From Puffinus mauretanicus (lineage: Eukaryota; Chordata; Aves; Procellariiformes; Procellariidae), in NCBI GenBank assembly GCA_023333565.1, contig JAJKFH010003165.1:1-64000 (forward strand): DNA of 64,000 nucleotides, written 5' to 3'. Position numbers and translations under genes: made by a program. Positions 27,401 to 39,441 of this stretch are shown piece by piece; within the stretch, counting starts at the first letter, position 1; each line of letters begins with the position of its first letter. Under the pieces are notes generated by a model. The model did no database searches. It saw nothing but the letters and a program-made list of their open reading frames with translations, and was not told where the DNA came from.

Positions 27401-27499
27401 TTTTTTTTCATTGAAAGCAATTCTTCAAAACGCTGGACATGGAAGAAGCCAGAATTCTCGTTTTCTACTTCCAGATGATGAATGAAAAACAGGGACTAC

Positions 27500-28015
27500 A
27501 GGATGGGTGGCTGTGCTCTTGCCACAAGGGTACACTGTTGACTCCCATTCAATTTGCCCATCAGGACATCCAGCTCCTTTTCTGCAGATCTCCTCCCTAG
27601 CCAGTCAGTCCCCTGTATGTACTGTTGCGTTGTGTAAAACTTAGCATGTTCCTTTGTTGATCTTCATCAGCTTCCTTTTGGCCATCCCAACCTACAGTTT
27701 GGCTAGCTAAATACTACGGGAGACTGTACAGAAAGTCAAGACAAATGACATCCGGCCATTTCATCACAGGAGCCAACCAGGTTGGTAAAGCACAAATTCC
27801 CCTTCATAAATCCACACTGTCTGTGCCCAATAACCTTTCTGTCCTTCCTGTGCTTTAAAATGGTTTTCAGGAGGAACTGCTACATAAAGACACCCACGTA
27901 CTAAGGTGAGTTTCACTATCCTGTACTTTTCCAGATTCTCCTGCTTGCCTTTTTGAAGATGTGTTTAACATTTGCCTTTTTCCAGTTACTGCTCCTTTTT
28001 CAGTCTTCTCTTTTT
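27500..28015 (-). mobile_element. CR1 LINE fragment, antisense, internally deleted
   Basis: Read on the minus strand, two parts of a CR1 ORF2 reverse-transcriptase region can be seen. From about 28,010 down to 27,730 the frames resemble the RT fingers and palm approach, ending near an Asp-Val-Ile-Cys-Leu-Asp-Phe block (about 27,735-27,755). From about 27,640 down to 27,510 the match is to a segment further downstream in ORF2 (Ala-Glu-Lys-Glu-Leu-Asp-Val-Leu followed by a Ser-Gln-Gln-Cys block). The catalytic region between them is missing, so the copy has an internal deletion near 27,650-27,720. Several stop codons interrupt it. No 3' tail is seen, so it is a fragment of a larger insertion. 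Confidence 0.8.
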
Positions 28016-28499
28016 AAAAATGTATCCATTTCCACTGGCTTTTCTTAGACCAATTTGAAATACTTCTTGTTACATTTGAGTTGAATTCCTATTTCAATCC
28101 CAATACAGTTTAACCCAAACTTAGAATACAATGTCTGAATGTAATTAAAAAAAAAGGACATTATAAAGAACATGAAAATGTAATAAACATAGATGAATTG
28201 CTAAACACTTTCTAGAATAATGAAAAGGAAAAAAAAATAATGTGAATAAACACCTATGAAGCTATAGAGCTATTTAGTTAAATAATTATAGATATAAGTT
28301 GTTGTAAATTTCAGCAAAGAAAGCAACTAAACAAGTGTAAAGGTTCCATGTTTTAATATTTATATAAGTCAACGAGAATGAACACTATTCAGGAAACTTA
28401 CTGAAATACAAATGCAGAACTTGGTTAAATGAGAGTTTCTTGTTTCCTGTTATCAATCGGCTTACAATAAATTATTTTTTTTTATTTACCAGCAGTGCT

Positions 28500-28790
28500 C
28501 CAAGTAAGCATCTGCCCCAATCTTTTTAGCAGAAGATAATTTCTCTGTAGTTTTACTTATCACAGCTTCTCATATTAGTTCGTATCTTTTCATTTCTCCA
28601 ATCTGCAGCTTCTCATTGTAGTGCTGTCCAGAGTAATGCCCATGTCCCTGTCAGTTAGTACACTTAATTTAGACTTAATATGCACAAGTAGCTCATTTTT
28701 CTCCTTCAGTGTGCATTACTGCTGCATTTATCATCACTGAATTCCCTCTGTCATTTCCAGTCCACACCATGAGTCCCTGTGAAATCCCTT
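28500..28790 (-). mobile_element. Ancient L3/CR1-like LINE fragment, antisense
   Basis: On the minus strand the stretch at about 28,790-28,690 resembles the conserved 'gaattcagtgatgataaatg' block of L3/CR1-type ORF2 just downstream of the RT catalytic core, followed by a decayed Asp-Met-Gly-Ile segment. Divergence is high and frames are broken, so this is older than the neighbouring CR1. The orientation matches that of the 27.5-28.0 kb fragment, but the two look like separate elements because the ORF2 order does not continue. The call is from memory of the family consensus and is moderate only. Confidence 0.5.
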
Positions 28791-29727
28791 GTGGGCTTTT
28801 TTTTTTTCTGACATAACTAAACAACATAGTTACCTTTCTCTATATATACTAAACAAAACCATGACTTAATATAGTTCTGCTTTTATGTTTCTGTTATACG
28901 TACCCTTTTATATTTTTTGCTTTTCTTTTTCCTTCCTAGCTTTTGCCCAAGGCAGTAATTTGCCTTTTATCTCCTGACTTTCTTTAATATCTGCTTGTGA
29001 GAGACTTTGTTAATTTACTTGGAAAAAATTGTTAGTTACATTACCTGGCTTCTTTTTTATTAATTTTTAACACATTTCTGTGGTTGCAATAGGTTACTGA
29101 AAAATCTCTGCCAGTATTGGGTTAATTAGTTCTCATATCGTAATATTCCAGCCATTCTGATATTCTTTTTTGAAAGTATTTTAAAGCTATTTACCTAGTG
29201 CCTATATACCATGTATGTATGCACAAGCATGATTTTTTATATCTTGAGGAAAAGATGAACTTTGTTACTACTGTTACTTCATCGTTATGCATATCTGATA
29301 TAATAATGATTCATCACTATTCCTTTATTGGGAACTCTTATTTGGGATCATAATCAGCTAAAATATGCATTTTAGCACCAGTGGTTTATGTAGATCATGC
29401 TCTGGAAAGGGCTGGGGTGGCCTGTTCCTACGTCCCTAGCTGTACTGGCTCTGGTCAACCCACTCCACTAGCATTGGAATTAGCAGAGGAATTACTGGCA
29501 TAGATGTTGATTTATTTACAACATACTTTCAGGTTTCCTGAAATTTTAGATTTACTTTATTTTAACTAAACTGTAAAATGTAGAACATTACTGCTACAAA
29601 TATTTGTAAAGATAATATTGCAATAATTTATGTAGTCAGAATTTGACATGGCCCTGTTACTTGGCTGGACTAATAATTCTAGATGAATGTGGATCATAAC
29701 TTAGACTGAGTGTCAAATTTATATACG

Positions 29728-29757
29728 TTTGTATGCATATATATATATACATACAAA
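29728..29757. repeat. 30-bp AT-rich palindrome
   Basis: The arms tttgtatgcatatat and atatatacatacaaa are reverse complements with one mismatch, and the centre is (TA)n. The sequence could extrude a cruciform. The likely origin is a TA microsatellite flanked by chance or repair-generated complementary arms. Confidence 0.75.
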
Positions 29758-32107
29758 ACCCGTTCTTCTGTAAAACTTCACAAAATTTTAAATAACACTT
29801 AAAGCCAAAGTGTTTATTTATTATTTTTGCATACTTTCATTTAGCCAAAATTAGCTACATGTCAAAAATGACAAAACTTAGATGGAGCCAGATAGTCATC
29901 ATTAGGATAGGCTTTTCTGTCTTTAAAAATAAAATAACATGGACTTATTTCTGCTATATTTAGGAAATAGGTTGTTAGTTGCCATTGTTATTCCTATGGT
30001 CTGATGAGTGCTAACATGGTATCTATTTTTAGAATACTGGATTTTAAATAATCATTTTGTGAGTAGGCAACACTCTAGGGAAATTGAAAACTAAATATTA
30101 AGTGCTGATAGGCAGATATTCAAAATGGCCTTATGTATATCATGTATGTCAAACTGATAACGGGTAAGGCAACACAGTAACAGCACGCATAGCCATTGAA
30201 TATCAGACATCCTCTTAAGTGTGTGCAATTTAATTTTTTGTTTCTTTTAAAGAGAGGTGTCTGTCTGGGGAGAATATCGACTCTGAGATCTACCATGATT
30301 AGAAACTCATTAACTAGTACTTTAAACAACTACTTTATTGACTTTTAAAGGTTTGTTTAGCATGTGTTTGTCTTTTAGTACATTTAATTTGTTTGATTCT
30401 CTTTAAATGTTGCCCTAGAAGGGAAATTGTTTATGCAAATCAGATATTTCTCTGATGTTATCTTTTTGTTTATATCGAATGTACCTAAAGTCTCCTTTCT
30501 CTGAAGATAGTACAGGCAAACAGCCACACAAGAAAATGTCCATCTCCGCAATCTTTCTTTCATGCTTGCTTTTTTGGCCTATCTCATGCTCATGCACATT
30601 CGGGCAATCAATATGTCTAAAAAGTGGGGGTTTAAGTTTCTAGGTGGGAGCTTATCTTTATATTTATAATTTAATGATATCTAGAATAACATCATGACAT
30701 CGTGAGAGACTGAGTTTTACGCAGCTTCAACTTGCAACAGCTGTGGCTCCACCTGGAACACTACTGCCTGAATTCCTTTGGCTGTAATTCTCCCCAGGCA
30801 TTCCCAATCACATGCTGTACATCTTGTCAGGTTTCCCACGTGACCTAGTGCTTATCGCTACATAAAAACGCATTTTCGCTCTTTCCGCTTAAATTCAATC
30901 TACCCATAAGCTATATCCAGCTCTGTGACTGATGGTAGCAATTAACGTTTTCTCATATAAAAGTAGCATGCAACACATTACATGATTTTATGCTGAGACA
31001 GCTGATCCCTTCAAAGAAATAATCCATGAATCTGTCGAGACCGGTTCCTGAAAATATCATCAAAGGAGTGTACCTCTTGATGCTCACACATTCCTCCAGA
31101 TTTACTGAATGCTTAGCACGCAGGTACAAATACTAGTCAACCTAAAGCAGGATTCTGGTCACTTGCTCGCTCAGTTCAAGAGCACACAACAGTGAGATGG
31201 GACAAATTAGGAACTCCTTCAGCTAGATTTACCCACGTCTTTGTAAAATGATAGCAGAGGAAAGAAGTACACCATACTCCTAACTGGCACAATTAAACAA
31301 AGGAGAATAGAAACTCTGCAAGGGGACTTGAAAGTCCCTGATCCTTTTTAGTGGGCTTTTAAAATAGTCCAGCATTCTCCATGCCGTGTATCTGCTGAGA
31401 ATGATTTCCCCATTTCTCGTTATGTACGAATGCCAGTGCACTGTGCAGCTCCAGTGCACAGCTGGTTAATAAGGTCAGAATTAGAAACTGAGAGCTTTCC
31501 TTTTCTTAGCATCTACTGCAGTTTTCCCTCAACAGGGAATCTTTGCAGATTTTCTATGATCTGAAAAACAGAACTTACTGGAACAGAAATTATGTATTTT
31601 ATCATGTGAGGCCCTGGACACTGTGCAGTATTCCACAGTTTTCTACAAATATTATACATTAGTTTTTTAATAGTTTACATTAAAGTCTCTTAAACAGTAT
31701 AAAATATTTTAGAAAAAGTACATTAATTGTCTGGAGAGTCCTTTTTTTCAATAGATGATCACTGTATATTCAGACACTATTTTGTTTTCAGAAGGATAAG
31801 TCTTGGCTTTATCTGAATTATGAATAAAGCAACTCAATATCTTTCAAGTGTCACAATGCCATCAATCCAGTGTGACTGAATTTCTCTTCCATACAGTGAT
31901 TAAAGCTGTGAATTTCAAATCAATTCCAAATTACTTTAGCTTGTTACAAATTACACAACCTTCTTCCCAACACTGCAGCCAAGGTTTTGCATGTGCAGCT
32001 AGCTAACCTTTACCCAATTGTATTTTTATGAGTATATTTTACACGCAAATTATTGGGTATTCATTAGCTTTTCCAAATAAAAGCCTGTGCCAAGGATTAC
32101 AAATATT

Positions 32108-32149
32108 TGGGTTTTGGGTTTTTTTTTTTGTTTGGGTTTTTTTTTTCCC
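32108..32149 (+). repeat. T-rich tract with GGG interruptions
   Basis: Long T-runs are broken by GGG at 32,109-32,111, 32,116-32,118 and 32,134-32,136. The spacing is irregular, so this is not a telomeric array. It may be a degraded poly-T or the reverse complement of a poly-A tail, but no retrocopy body is seen next to it. Confidence 0.6.
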
Positions 32150-32394
32150 GATTCCTCCTTGTTTTGCCTGAGATTATGCAATTTTTAATTCTGTGATATT
32201 AGCTATAATAACTGGTCTGGTACTTCCAGTTGTTTCATCTTCAACCACCTAAGATTTTTGTTTTGAAAAATTTCATGGAAAACAAACTGAAAACTGTAAT
32301 AGTCCCCACCAGCCTGGCACATAAAAAGGAGGACAGATAAATGAAGAGGATTTTATCCACCTGCATCATCAAATAAGCCTAATGCAGAAAGCAG

Positions 32395-33985
32395 AGTTTG
32401 GGGGCATCACTGACTCACAGACATGTGGGTTGGAAGGAACCTCTCCTGCTTGAAGCAGGACTATTGCAACACAAGAACTGGGCCAGCTGCGATTTTGTCC
32501 AGCTGAATTTTTCTTTGAGGATGGGCTTTCCACAGTCTTTGTGTACCAGTACCCCTTCCAGTGCTGCACTGCTCTCCTACTGAAGAAGTTAATCTTCATG
32601 TCCAGTCTGAACTTCCAAGTTGAAACTAGTGGCTGCTGCCCCTTGTTTTTCCTTCTGCTTCTACAGAGAAGAATTTGGTTCTGTCACCTTTGAAACACTT
32701 GTTCAGGTAGTTGTAGGAGGGTATTAAATTGCCTCTCAACCTCCTCTTTGCCAGACTAGACAAGCCCAGTTCTCTCTACTGCTCCTCCTATGTCACATGT
32801 TGTATGCCGTTGGCCATCTTGGTAGCCCCAATGGTTTCCGTCTTTCTCAACATCCACCTTGAACAGGTGGACCAAAACTGGACACCATATTCTAGATGCA
32901 GCCTCACCTTAGCCATGTGGAAAAAAAAAACTTCATCTGCTGAATCAGGCTCTTCCAGGGTGTGGCTACATTTTTCTGCTTTTGTGATTGAGGTGTACTG
33001 TTGGCACATACTCTTCTGTAACCCTCAGGTTTAATACTCCTAGCCCTGTCCCTAGGATGCCAGTCACATTTCTCCTCAATCATTTTGGAGAGGTGAGGGT
33101 TCGTCCGTGCAACCACGCTAACCATCCTGAATAAATCTTATATAGGTTTGGACCTAGCCACACCTAGATTCCTCTCTGAGAAGGAGTTTAGAAAGCAAGG
33201 GTGTCCACTCTGAACCTCGTGACTCAACAGGAGGGTGCTCCTTACCCTTTTGCATCCCCAGTCTCTCTGTGAATCATTCTAATTTGACTGCAACTCCATT
33301 TTCCTTTGTATGTTTCTTCCATGCAGTAATTAATAGAGTGAACCTTGCCATTGAACTTTGTTAAGTCGCACTTTTATAACATCATATTAAAACCACTTTT
33401 GCTAATACCTTGGTTGGTTCCCAGTCCTGGTTGATGAAAGGGATTATTCTGGCCCAGGTACAGACCTTTGCCCTTCTTGTGGTAGAACCTATCCCTTCTT
33501 GATCTGATCCTTAAGTTTCTCAGGGTCCCTCTGAACTGAAGCACTACTGTTGGATGTGCCAGCCACTCTCTCTGATTTAGTATTGTCCACAGATTTGCTG
33601 CTGATGTGTTCTGTCTTGTCACCCAGGTCACTGATGAAGCTATTGAACAATACAAACCTCAGTACAGATGCCTGGCTAAGTAGGTATTCCAGCCAAATGT
33701 CAAGCTATTGATTACTTGCCTGTGATTCTGGTTGTCCAGCCAATTTTCAGTCTGTCTAACAGTCTGTTTGTCCTGCCTATCTCAACTCTGCTTCCAAATG
33801 AGAATGCTGTGGAAAGCAGAGTCAAAAGCCTTACTAAATTCAAGCTATTTTACAACCACCACCCTCCCCTCATCCACATAGCCAGTCGTTTCATTGTAGA
33901 AAGCAGTCAGGCTGATCAAGCTCGATTTTCCCTTGGTAAATCCATATGGACTTTTTCTGATTACTTTCTTGTCATTGTCAAACTA
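32395..33985 (-). mobile_element. CR1 LINE, antisense, RT C-terminal half plus 3' UTR
   Basis: This is the longest LINE copy in the window, read on the minus strand from 33,985 downwards. First comes the RT palm with a Phe-Ser-Lys-Ala-Phe-Asp block (about 33,835-33,805). Then a decayed segment that should hold the second catalytic Asp pair follows, where I see no intact FADD. Next is a Leu-Gly-Gln-Asn-Asn-Pro block near 33,460, then the downstream Leu-Glu-Tyr-Gly-Val-Gln-Phe-Trp block near 32,885-32,905, and the ORF2 end near 32,560. The last part (32,450-32,395) is 3' UTR-like, with ggttggaaggaacc on the plus strand. Multiple stops and frame changes make it non-functional. The 3' octamer tail is not clear. 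Confidence 0.88.
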
Positions 33986-36900
33986 AATTCATAGAGTATA
34001 TCTTTTTACTTTTTGGAGAAACCGTGATTCAAGAAGACATTTGCAGATGACCAGGTCAGCTTCCAATTTCTGGCAGATGAGAGTAGAACCCATCTTGCAA
34101 TGAAAAACTGTCGTATTATATCAGCTGTTCCCACAGATAAGAGAGTTACTACAGTAGTTTGGAATCTGGCCATGGAGATTGTACTGAACTTTGGAACTGA
34201 TCTTTGGACTGTATGAGGACACATTACATTAATAATGTAGCAAAGTAAGTGCTAGTCAAAGTAGTCAAATCACTATGCATTTAAAATAATAAACTGGTTG
34301 GAATCAGCTGCAGAGACACTTTACCAAAGCTTTATCTTGCACAAATACTGCATTACAGCTTGGGATCTGGGCCACTGGTCAACTCCCTGAATCATTTTCT
34401 TTGCTGCTTCATTTATTATGGCTTTAAAATACATAATTCATTTTACTGCACCTTTCTATATGCTATAACCACAGCTATGTATTCCCTGGTTGTCTCTAAA
34501 ATTAACTAGTTAAACCAGGTGGTTTATAGTTCTTAGTAAAGTAAAACATATGGGAACAGGAAATAATTTTACAGTATCACCATCTTCCGGGCTTTCAGGT
34601 AGGTACACAACATTAGACCAAAAAGGGCATGATGGAGAACATATTCTGCTTTATAATGTAACATTTCTGATGGCATACCAGCCATCATTTTCTGTGACAT
34701 CAATAAGAATATCTCTAAATTTTCAGAATAGTGTGAAAACAGACCTCTATGTTGTTAAATAATCCAGGTTTCCAATATACTTAAATCTGTTTGCAGGATT
34801 TGACATAGATTGGTTTAACAGAAAAGGGTAAGACAGAAAGCTATTTCTGAAATTAGACACAAAGTCAAACAAGACACCAGGTAAAAATCCTTTCTGCTGT
34901 ACCTAAGCTGAGAGACACATAATATGTATACAGACCCAGAGTTTTCTGGCTATCAACAGCTTCTTCTGATGACGCTGAGAAAATATTTTTCTCATGCAAA
35001 TAGTTCAGCCCAAAGACTAGTTCCATGATTATGAAAGCTACAGTGAATTTAAGAAGCGGACAGACTTTTTTTTTCACTTTCTCGCCTATTTAAGGAAAGT
35101 GCTATCCTTGCTAGTTTAAAAAAACTTCGTGGGAATATTAATTCCTTCAGTCCACTTATCTGTATGTAGTAATTTGTTCTCATCAGTTCAAAACAAAAAC
35201 TATTAGGACATGAGATATCTATGTTATGTTATTTAGATTATTTAAAAATGTCTTTCCAATCATGAATAAAATAATTTTAAATATTGCTTTAGGTTTTTTT
35301 TTTAAACTCCGTCTCATTTTCTATGATTCTATAATTTTTACCGATTCAGACATAAACAAAGAAAAGTTAAATCTCTTCATCAGAAAAGTAGAAGAGAATG
35401 ATTTTCCAAGAATAAAACAAGAGCACTTAAATATAAATAAAATTTATGTTAAATTATATAGTTACTTAGACAAATATTACAGATCTTTCCAGAAAGCAAA
35501 AAGTATCATACTTACTGTAAATTCTGTATTAGCCATAAATATGCTGTACAACGGTTTTTACCTGCTAATGAGAATCAATCTTCCTTTGTGAAAGTAACTA
35601 AAAATTACTCATGAAAAACAAGATAATAAGGTTCATTAAAGTAAGATTTCCTGCTTACTGATTTAAATTATGATTAAAATGATTTAAGTTCCTCCACGCT
35701 GCTTCTTTCCTTGCCAGGTTCTGCTCTTGCCATTTCAAGTATAGGGAGCAATAGGTTCTCAAAGAAAATGGTTTGTCTCCTGGACTTGGCACACATTGAA
35801 AATGTTTTCTGCTTTCAGAAATGAACTCTTAAACAGAGTAAGGAAAAGGTCACAAGTATGGAGTAACTCGGATGTGTTACCAACTCCTGCTCTTTTTCTG
35901 TCCATGTCACTTTGGCAAACAATTGAAAAGACATTGAGCAATGATGAAATTTCACCGTTTCTTGCTCTTCTTTTCCTTTTTGCTTTTGTTGTTCATTTCC
36001 ATCAAACTTTTTGCTGTTTATTAAGATGACATATTTTGGCTGACAGATCAACCCAGCTCTTCAAAAGAAGATTAGGTTCTCTGTTAGTATTACAGATACT
36101 CACAAAATATTTCATGCTACACTATGGAAAATTCAGAGGTTATTTTTCTTTACTGTGTAAGCAGTCTACTGAACTTTCCCACTTGCAAGGAGATCAGATC
36201 CCATCAAAGCAGCTTATGATTGCATTTGTCAGAATTAAACTCACCTTGGATGTGCTTTTCATTCCAGGCAGTAAGTCAGGTCTTAGCTTTCCCTCAGGGT
36301 AGACATGTTGTCCTGACTTCTGTTCAGCAAATGCATTTTTCAGATGCAATTTTTCAGCTTGCAGTGGCCAACAACTTACAGAAGAATGTGAATGGAGTAA
36401 GCCAAGGTGCAGATTTTTTAATAGGGGTTGTTTGTGCAGACACTCAGCATGGTGACCATCAACCTCTCTAGGAATTAGCAATGTCAGGCACATATTGCTC
36501 AGAGGTAAGATCTGGGTGCATTTCAGGTACAAGTAGTTACTCAGATGTGGGACTAAAGGGAAGCAGACATTTTCCAATGAACGACTGAAAAGGGAAGTGT
36601 TGCAAATACTACAGGCTCTGGTTAAGTGGAGACATTTGGAGAGGTAGCAATTCCCAGAACAACTCTGGAAAACACAGAGGCTGGGCTCTTCATGTCCCCA
36701 GTCCGGCACATACCCTCTGCAGTCCGGTCCCGATAGGTGTACCTGCATGAGCATTTTGGTTTGGGTCAGGTGTGCACTTTTGAAGTGAATCTCCTGCTCG
36801 TACCCATATGCTCTGGTTCACAGTTCCTGGAGGGCACACACTTCTTTCAGATGATGCTAAACCAAAAAGGCAGTCCAGGGCAGCAGCTTTGGTAGTGCAA

Positions 36901-39222
36901 TGACTATCAGGCACTCAGACCAATGCTAATCTGAAGTAAAAACCCTCTGAAATGCCTATAGCACAGGTGTCAGGCAGTGTGGCATAAGACCCTTTCCAAC
37001 TTCCCCTTCCATTTCACAGTAAGGTGAAAATACCAGTGGGTATTTAATCTCAGATGGCTTTTCAGAGATGGTTTACTTCTCCCCTGCATTGATTACATAA
37101 CTACATGTTGCAGTTTAATTTCTCAGAGTAAATGTACTGTACACTATTATTAACTGTGTGCTATTTGGGCACTTTGACTTCAGCTAGCTATTTCTTTACT
37201 GGGCTAGAACTGATTAAAAATCTTCACTGTAGTTAAGGTATGGTGTTAACCCATAACATTTACTTTATGCACACTGGTTTACAATTGTTGATGTGTAACT
37301 GAGCAGAAGAAAAGCACAGCTGTTTTAACCTACATCAGTGATACTATGTCATGAGCGATGAGAGCAATTAATATTGTCATTCCTCTCATTTTAATGTCCA
37401 CCCCTACATTTTGCCTAACCTCTGCATTTGATACTTAGTTACATCTACCCCACATATGGATTTAAAAATGCTTAAATAATATTTATTTATAGATATTCTC
37501 ACAGGGCTCCTCTGTAGAGCAAAGAGAAGACAGAAAATACCTTTAAATTTTCTTAAACGTGCTCAAGATCATGATGCAAATTCTGTGTCACTGACCCTCT
37601 TGGATATTTTCACATTTATTTCTTTCTCTTTAGTCAAAGGTTACAAACTACAAAGGAAGACAAGTACTAATTTAAATGTTAAACTCTGGTTACATTAGAA
37701 ACACACCACCCACCCAAATTGTCATCTGATCCTACATATGGCCATGTAGATTTCATTAGTTTGGCTACAAAATACATCAAAGAAGCACTTGTTTCTATTT
37801 GCGCTTTTCTTTTAGTGCTCAGAGGACTTGTTGGTATTTTCATTATGTGCCGAATTCTCCACTGTGTCATGTCCCTTGGGTATCTGATTAGTTAGGATGT
37901 TTTAGCTATACAGTGCTTCTTAGCTGTGGATATTCATTATCAATATATTAAACATTTGATTGTGTTGCCATTACATGTGCAGCAGACCCTTAGTACAACA
38001 TAAAAAGCTGTTATAAAGCACATTATTCTAGATAAGTCCAACAGAGACAGCAGTACAGGTAGTCCTTAAATCATACTGACACAAGTCCAGTTATCCATAA
38101 CATTACATTAAATTAATGTTTAAATACAGAATGGATATTTAGGTGAGCAAGCTGATGAACAAGTGCTTTAATTTCGTTAAATCTCTATGTTCAATTGAGA
38201 AATATAGCAATGGGGATTACAGTCTCAACTACAAAATAATGGTTTATATGATTTTACTTTTTACAAAGGATTGCTGAAATACTAAATTGCTGTATCTAAT
38301 ATGAAGTATGATATAAAACACAGGAAAGGCACATTGATTTCACAGGATTACTACATTATTTCTTCTAAATTTCAATACTGTAATATGTTAAAAATCAAAA
38401 CTGAAAAGTAGATGATTGCTTTGTATTGCAATGGAACACCTTTTATATGTTCAGAAACAAATACAACAAATACCTTCTCCCTGAAAAGACAGTGGATAAC
38501 ACAACATGTCCACAAACATTATGGGGTTTATTTTAGTCTTTTGTTTGATTTTATTTGCTTCCAATTTTTCAGTTTTCTGGAGCAATTTTCTGGATTAAAG
38601 ATAATAGATTTTGCATAGAGGTAATACGGTTCAATAGTTTTGTTTCAAATTTTGTATGGAAATTTATTTTTATGTTACATTTTATCTTACAGTTCTTCAG
38701 TTTTTTATATTAAACAATTCTTCTCTCAAATGCTTTGGTTTTAATTTAAAAAATTAAAAAGATGTGAATACTTCAGCTTAATATCCATATAAAGAATGTT
38801 TAAAAAGAAGTAAAAGCAATTCTATATGTGAAAATTATTCATGTACAGTCATTCAAAAGTAGGTCAAGACTGTTTAGTAAGAAATCAATTTTTCATGTCT
38901 CTAGTTAAAAATCAGCTATAAAGCATGCACCTGCTCCCATATAATTAAAAAAATTTGTAAAAGAATCACAGAAAGACCCATCTGTGTTTCCCAAGCACAA
39001 GAAAAGTGTGGGGTCCTAAGTTGAGATCATGATGTAAATAATATTGTTCAGTTCCTTGACTAATTTATCATCCTTAGAACTGATTTGAAGTGTAAATATG
39101 AACACAGCTGTGTACATGGATTTTACCTAAGGCTATGTTATATAATTAGTAATATCACTAGTAGTTAATGATCTTATTAGTCAATTTTTAAGAGATAAAA
39201 ATACCAGGTTTTATTCTTTATG

Positions 39223-39337
39223 ATATCTATCTATATCCATATCTATATCTATATCTAAATATCTAGATCTATGTCCTTATTTACGTCCTTATCTACGTCC
39301 GTATCTATGTCTGTATCTATATCTGTACCTGTACCTA
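39223..39337 (+). repeat. Degenerate (ATCTAT)n hexanucleotide repeat
   Basis: About 115 bases built from the 6-bp unit TATCTA/ATATCT. It drifts from left to right into TCCTTA, TCTGTA and CTGTAC variants. The gradual change along the tract points to an old microsatellite that has accumulated and locally re-amplified variant units. Confidence 0.9.
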
Positions 39338-39352
39338 GCAATGCAAGCTGTT

Positions 39353-39441
39353 TATTTGATGGATGTTGTTAATCAAATATTTTTATTATATATTTGATGG
39401 ATATTATTAATCAGATATTTTTATTAATGAATATTGTTCAC
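39353..39441 (+). repeat. 38-bp tandem repeat, about 2.3 copies
   Basis: The unit beginning tatttgatggat starts at 39,353 and again at 39,391, a period of 38, with three or four substitutions between copies. A partial third copy (gaatattgtt) follows. The repeat lies just 15 bases after the hexanucleotide repeat. Confidence 0.85.

Larger units (their letters stand above)
23129..27499. other. Non-coding stretch, no gene recognised
   Basis: No exon, RNA gene or clear transposon is seen apart from the hairpin block at 24.40-24.48 kb. An 87-codon hydrophobic plus-strand frame at 25102-25365 ends close to a donor-like AGGTGAGT (25,360-25,367), but nothing else supports an exon. A T-run lies at 27,396-27,408. 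Confidence 0.5.
28791..32394. other. AT-rich non-coding stretch, no gene recognised
   Basis: Nothing recognisable apart from an AT palindrome at 29.73 kb and a T/G tract at 32.11 kb. Reading frames are all below 80 codons. A T-run occurs near 28,797-28,808. Confidence 0.55.

Noticed and set aside
32108..32149. Telomere-like GGGTTTT repeats
   Set aside because: Spacing is irregular and the T-runs are of variable length, so it is low-complexity sequence and not an interstitial telomeric array.
35315..35335. CR1-like tail motif (ctatgattctata)
   Set aside because: The motif alone is short, and the sequence upstream does not resemble a CR1 3' UTR.
38962..39005. Possible CR1 3' end on the minus strand (aatcacagaaagaccc)
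   Set aside because: The resemblance ends after about ten bases and nothing CR1-like follows.
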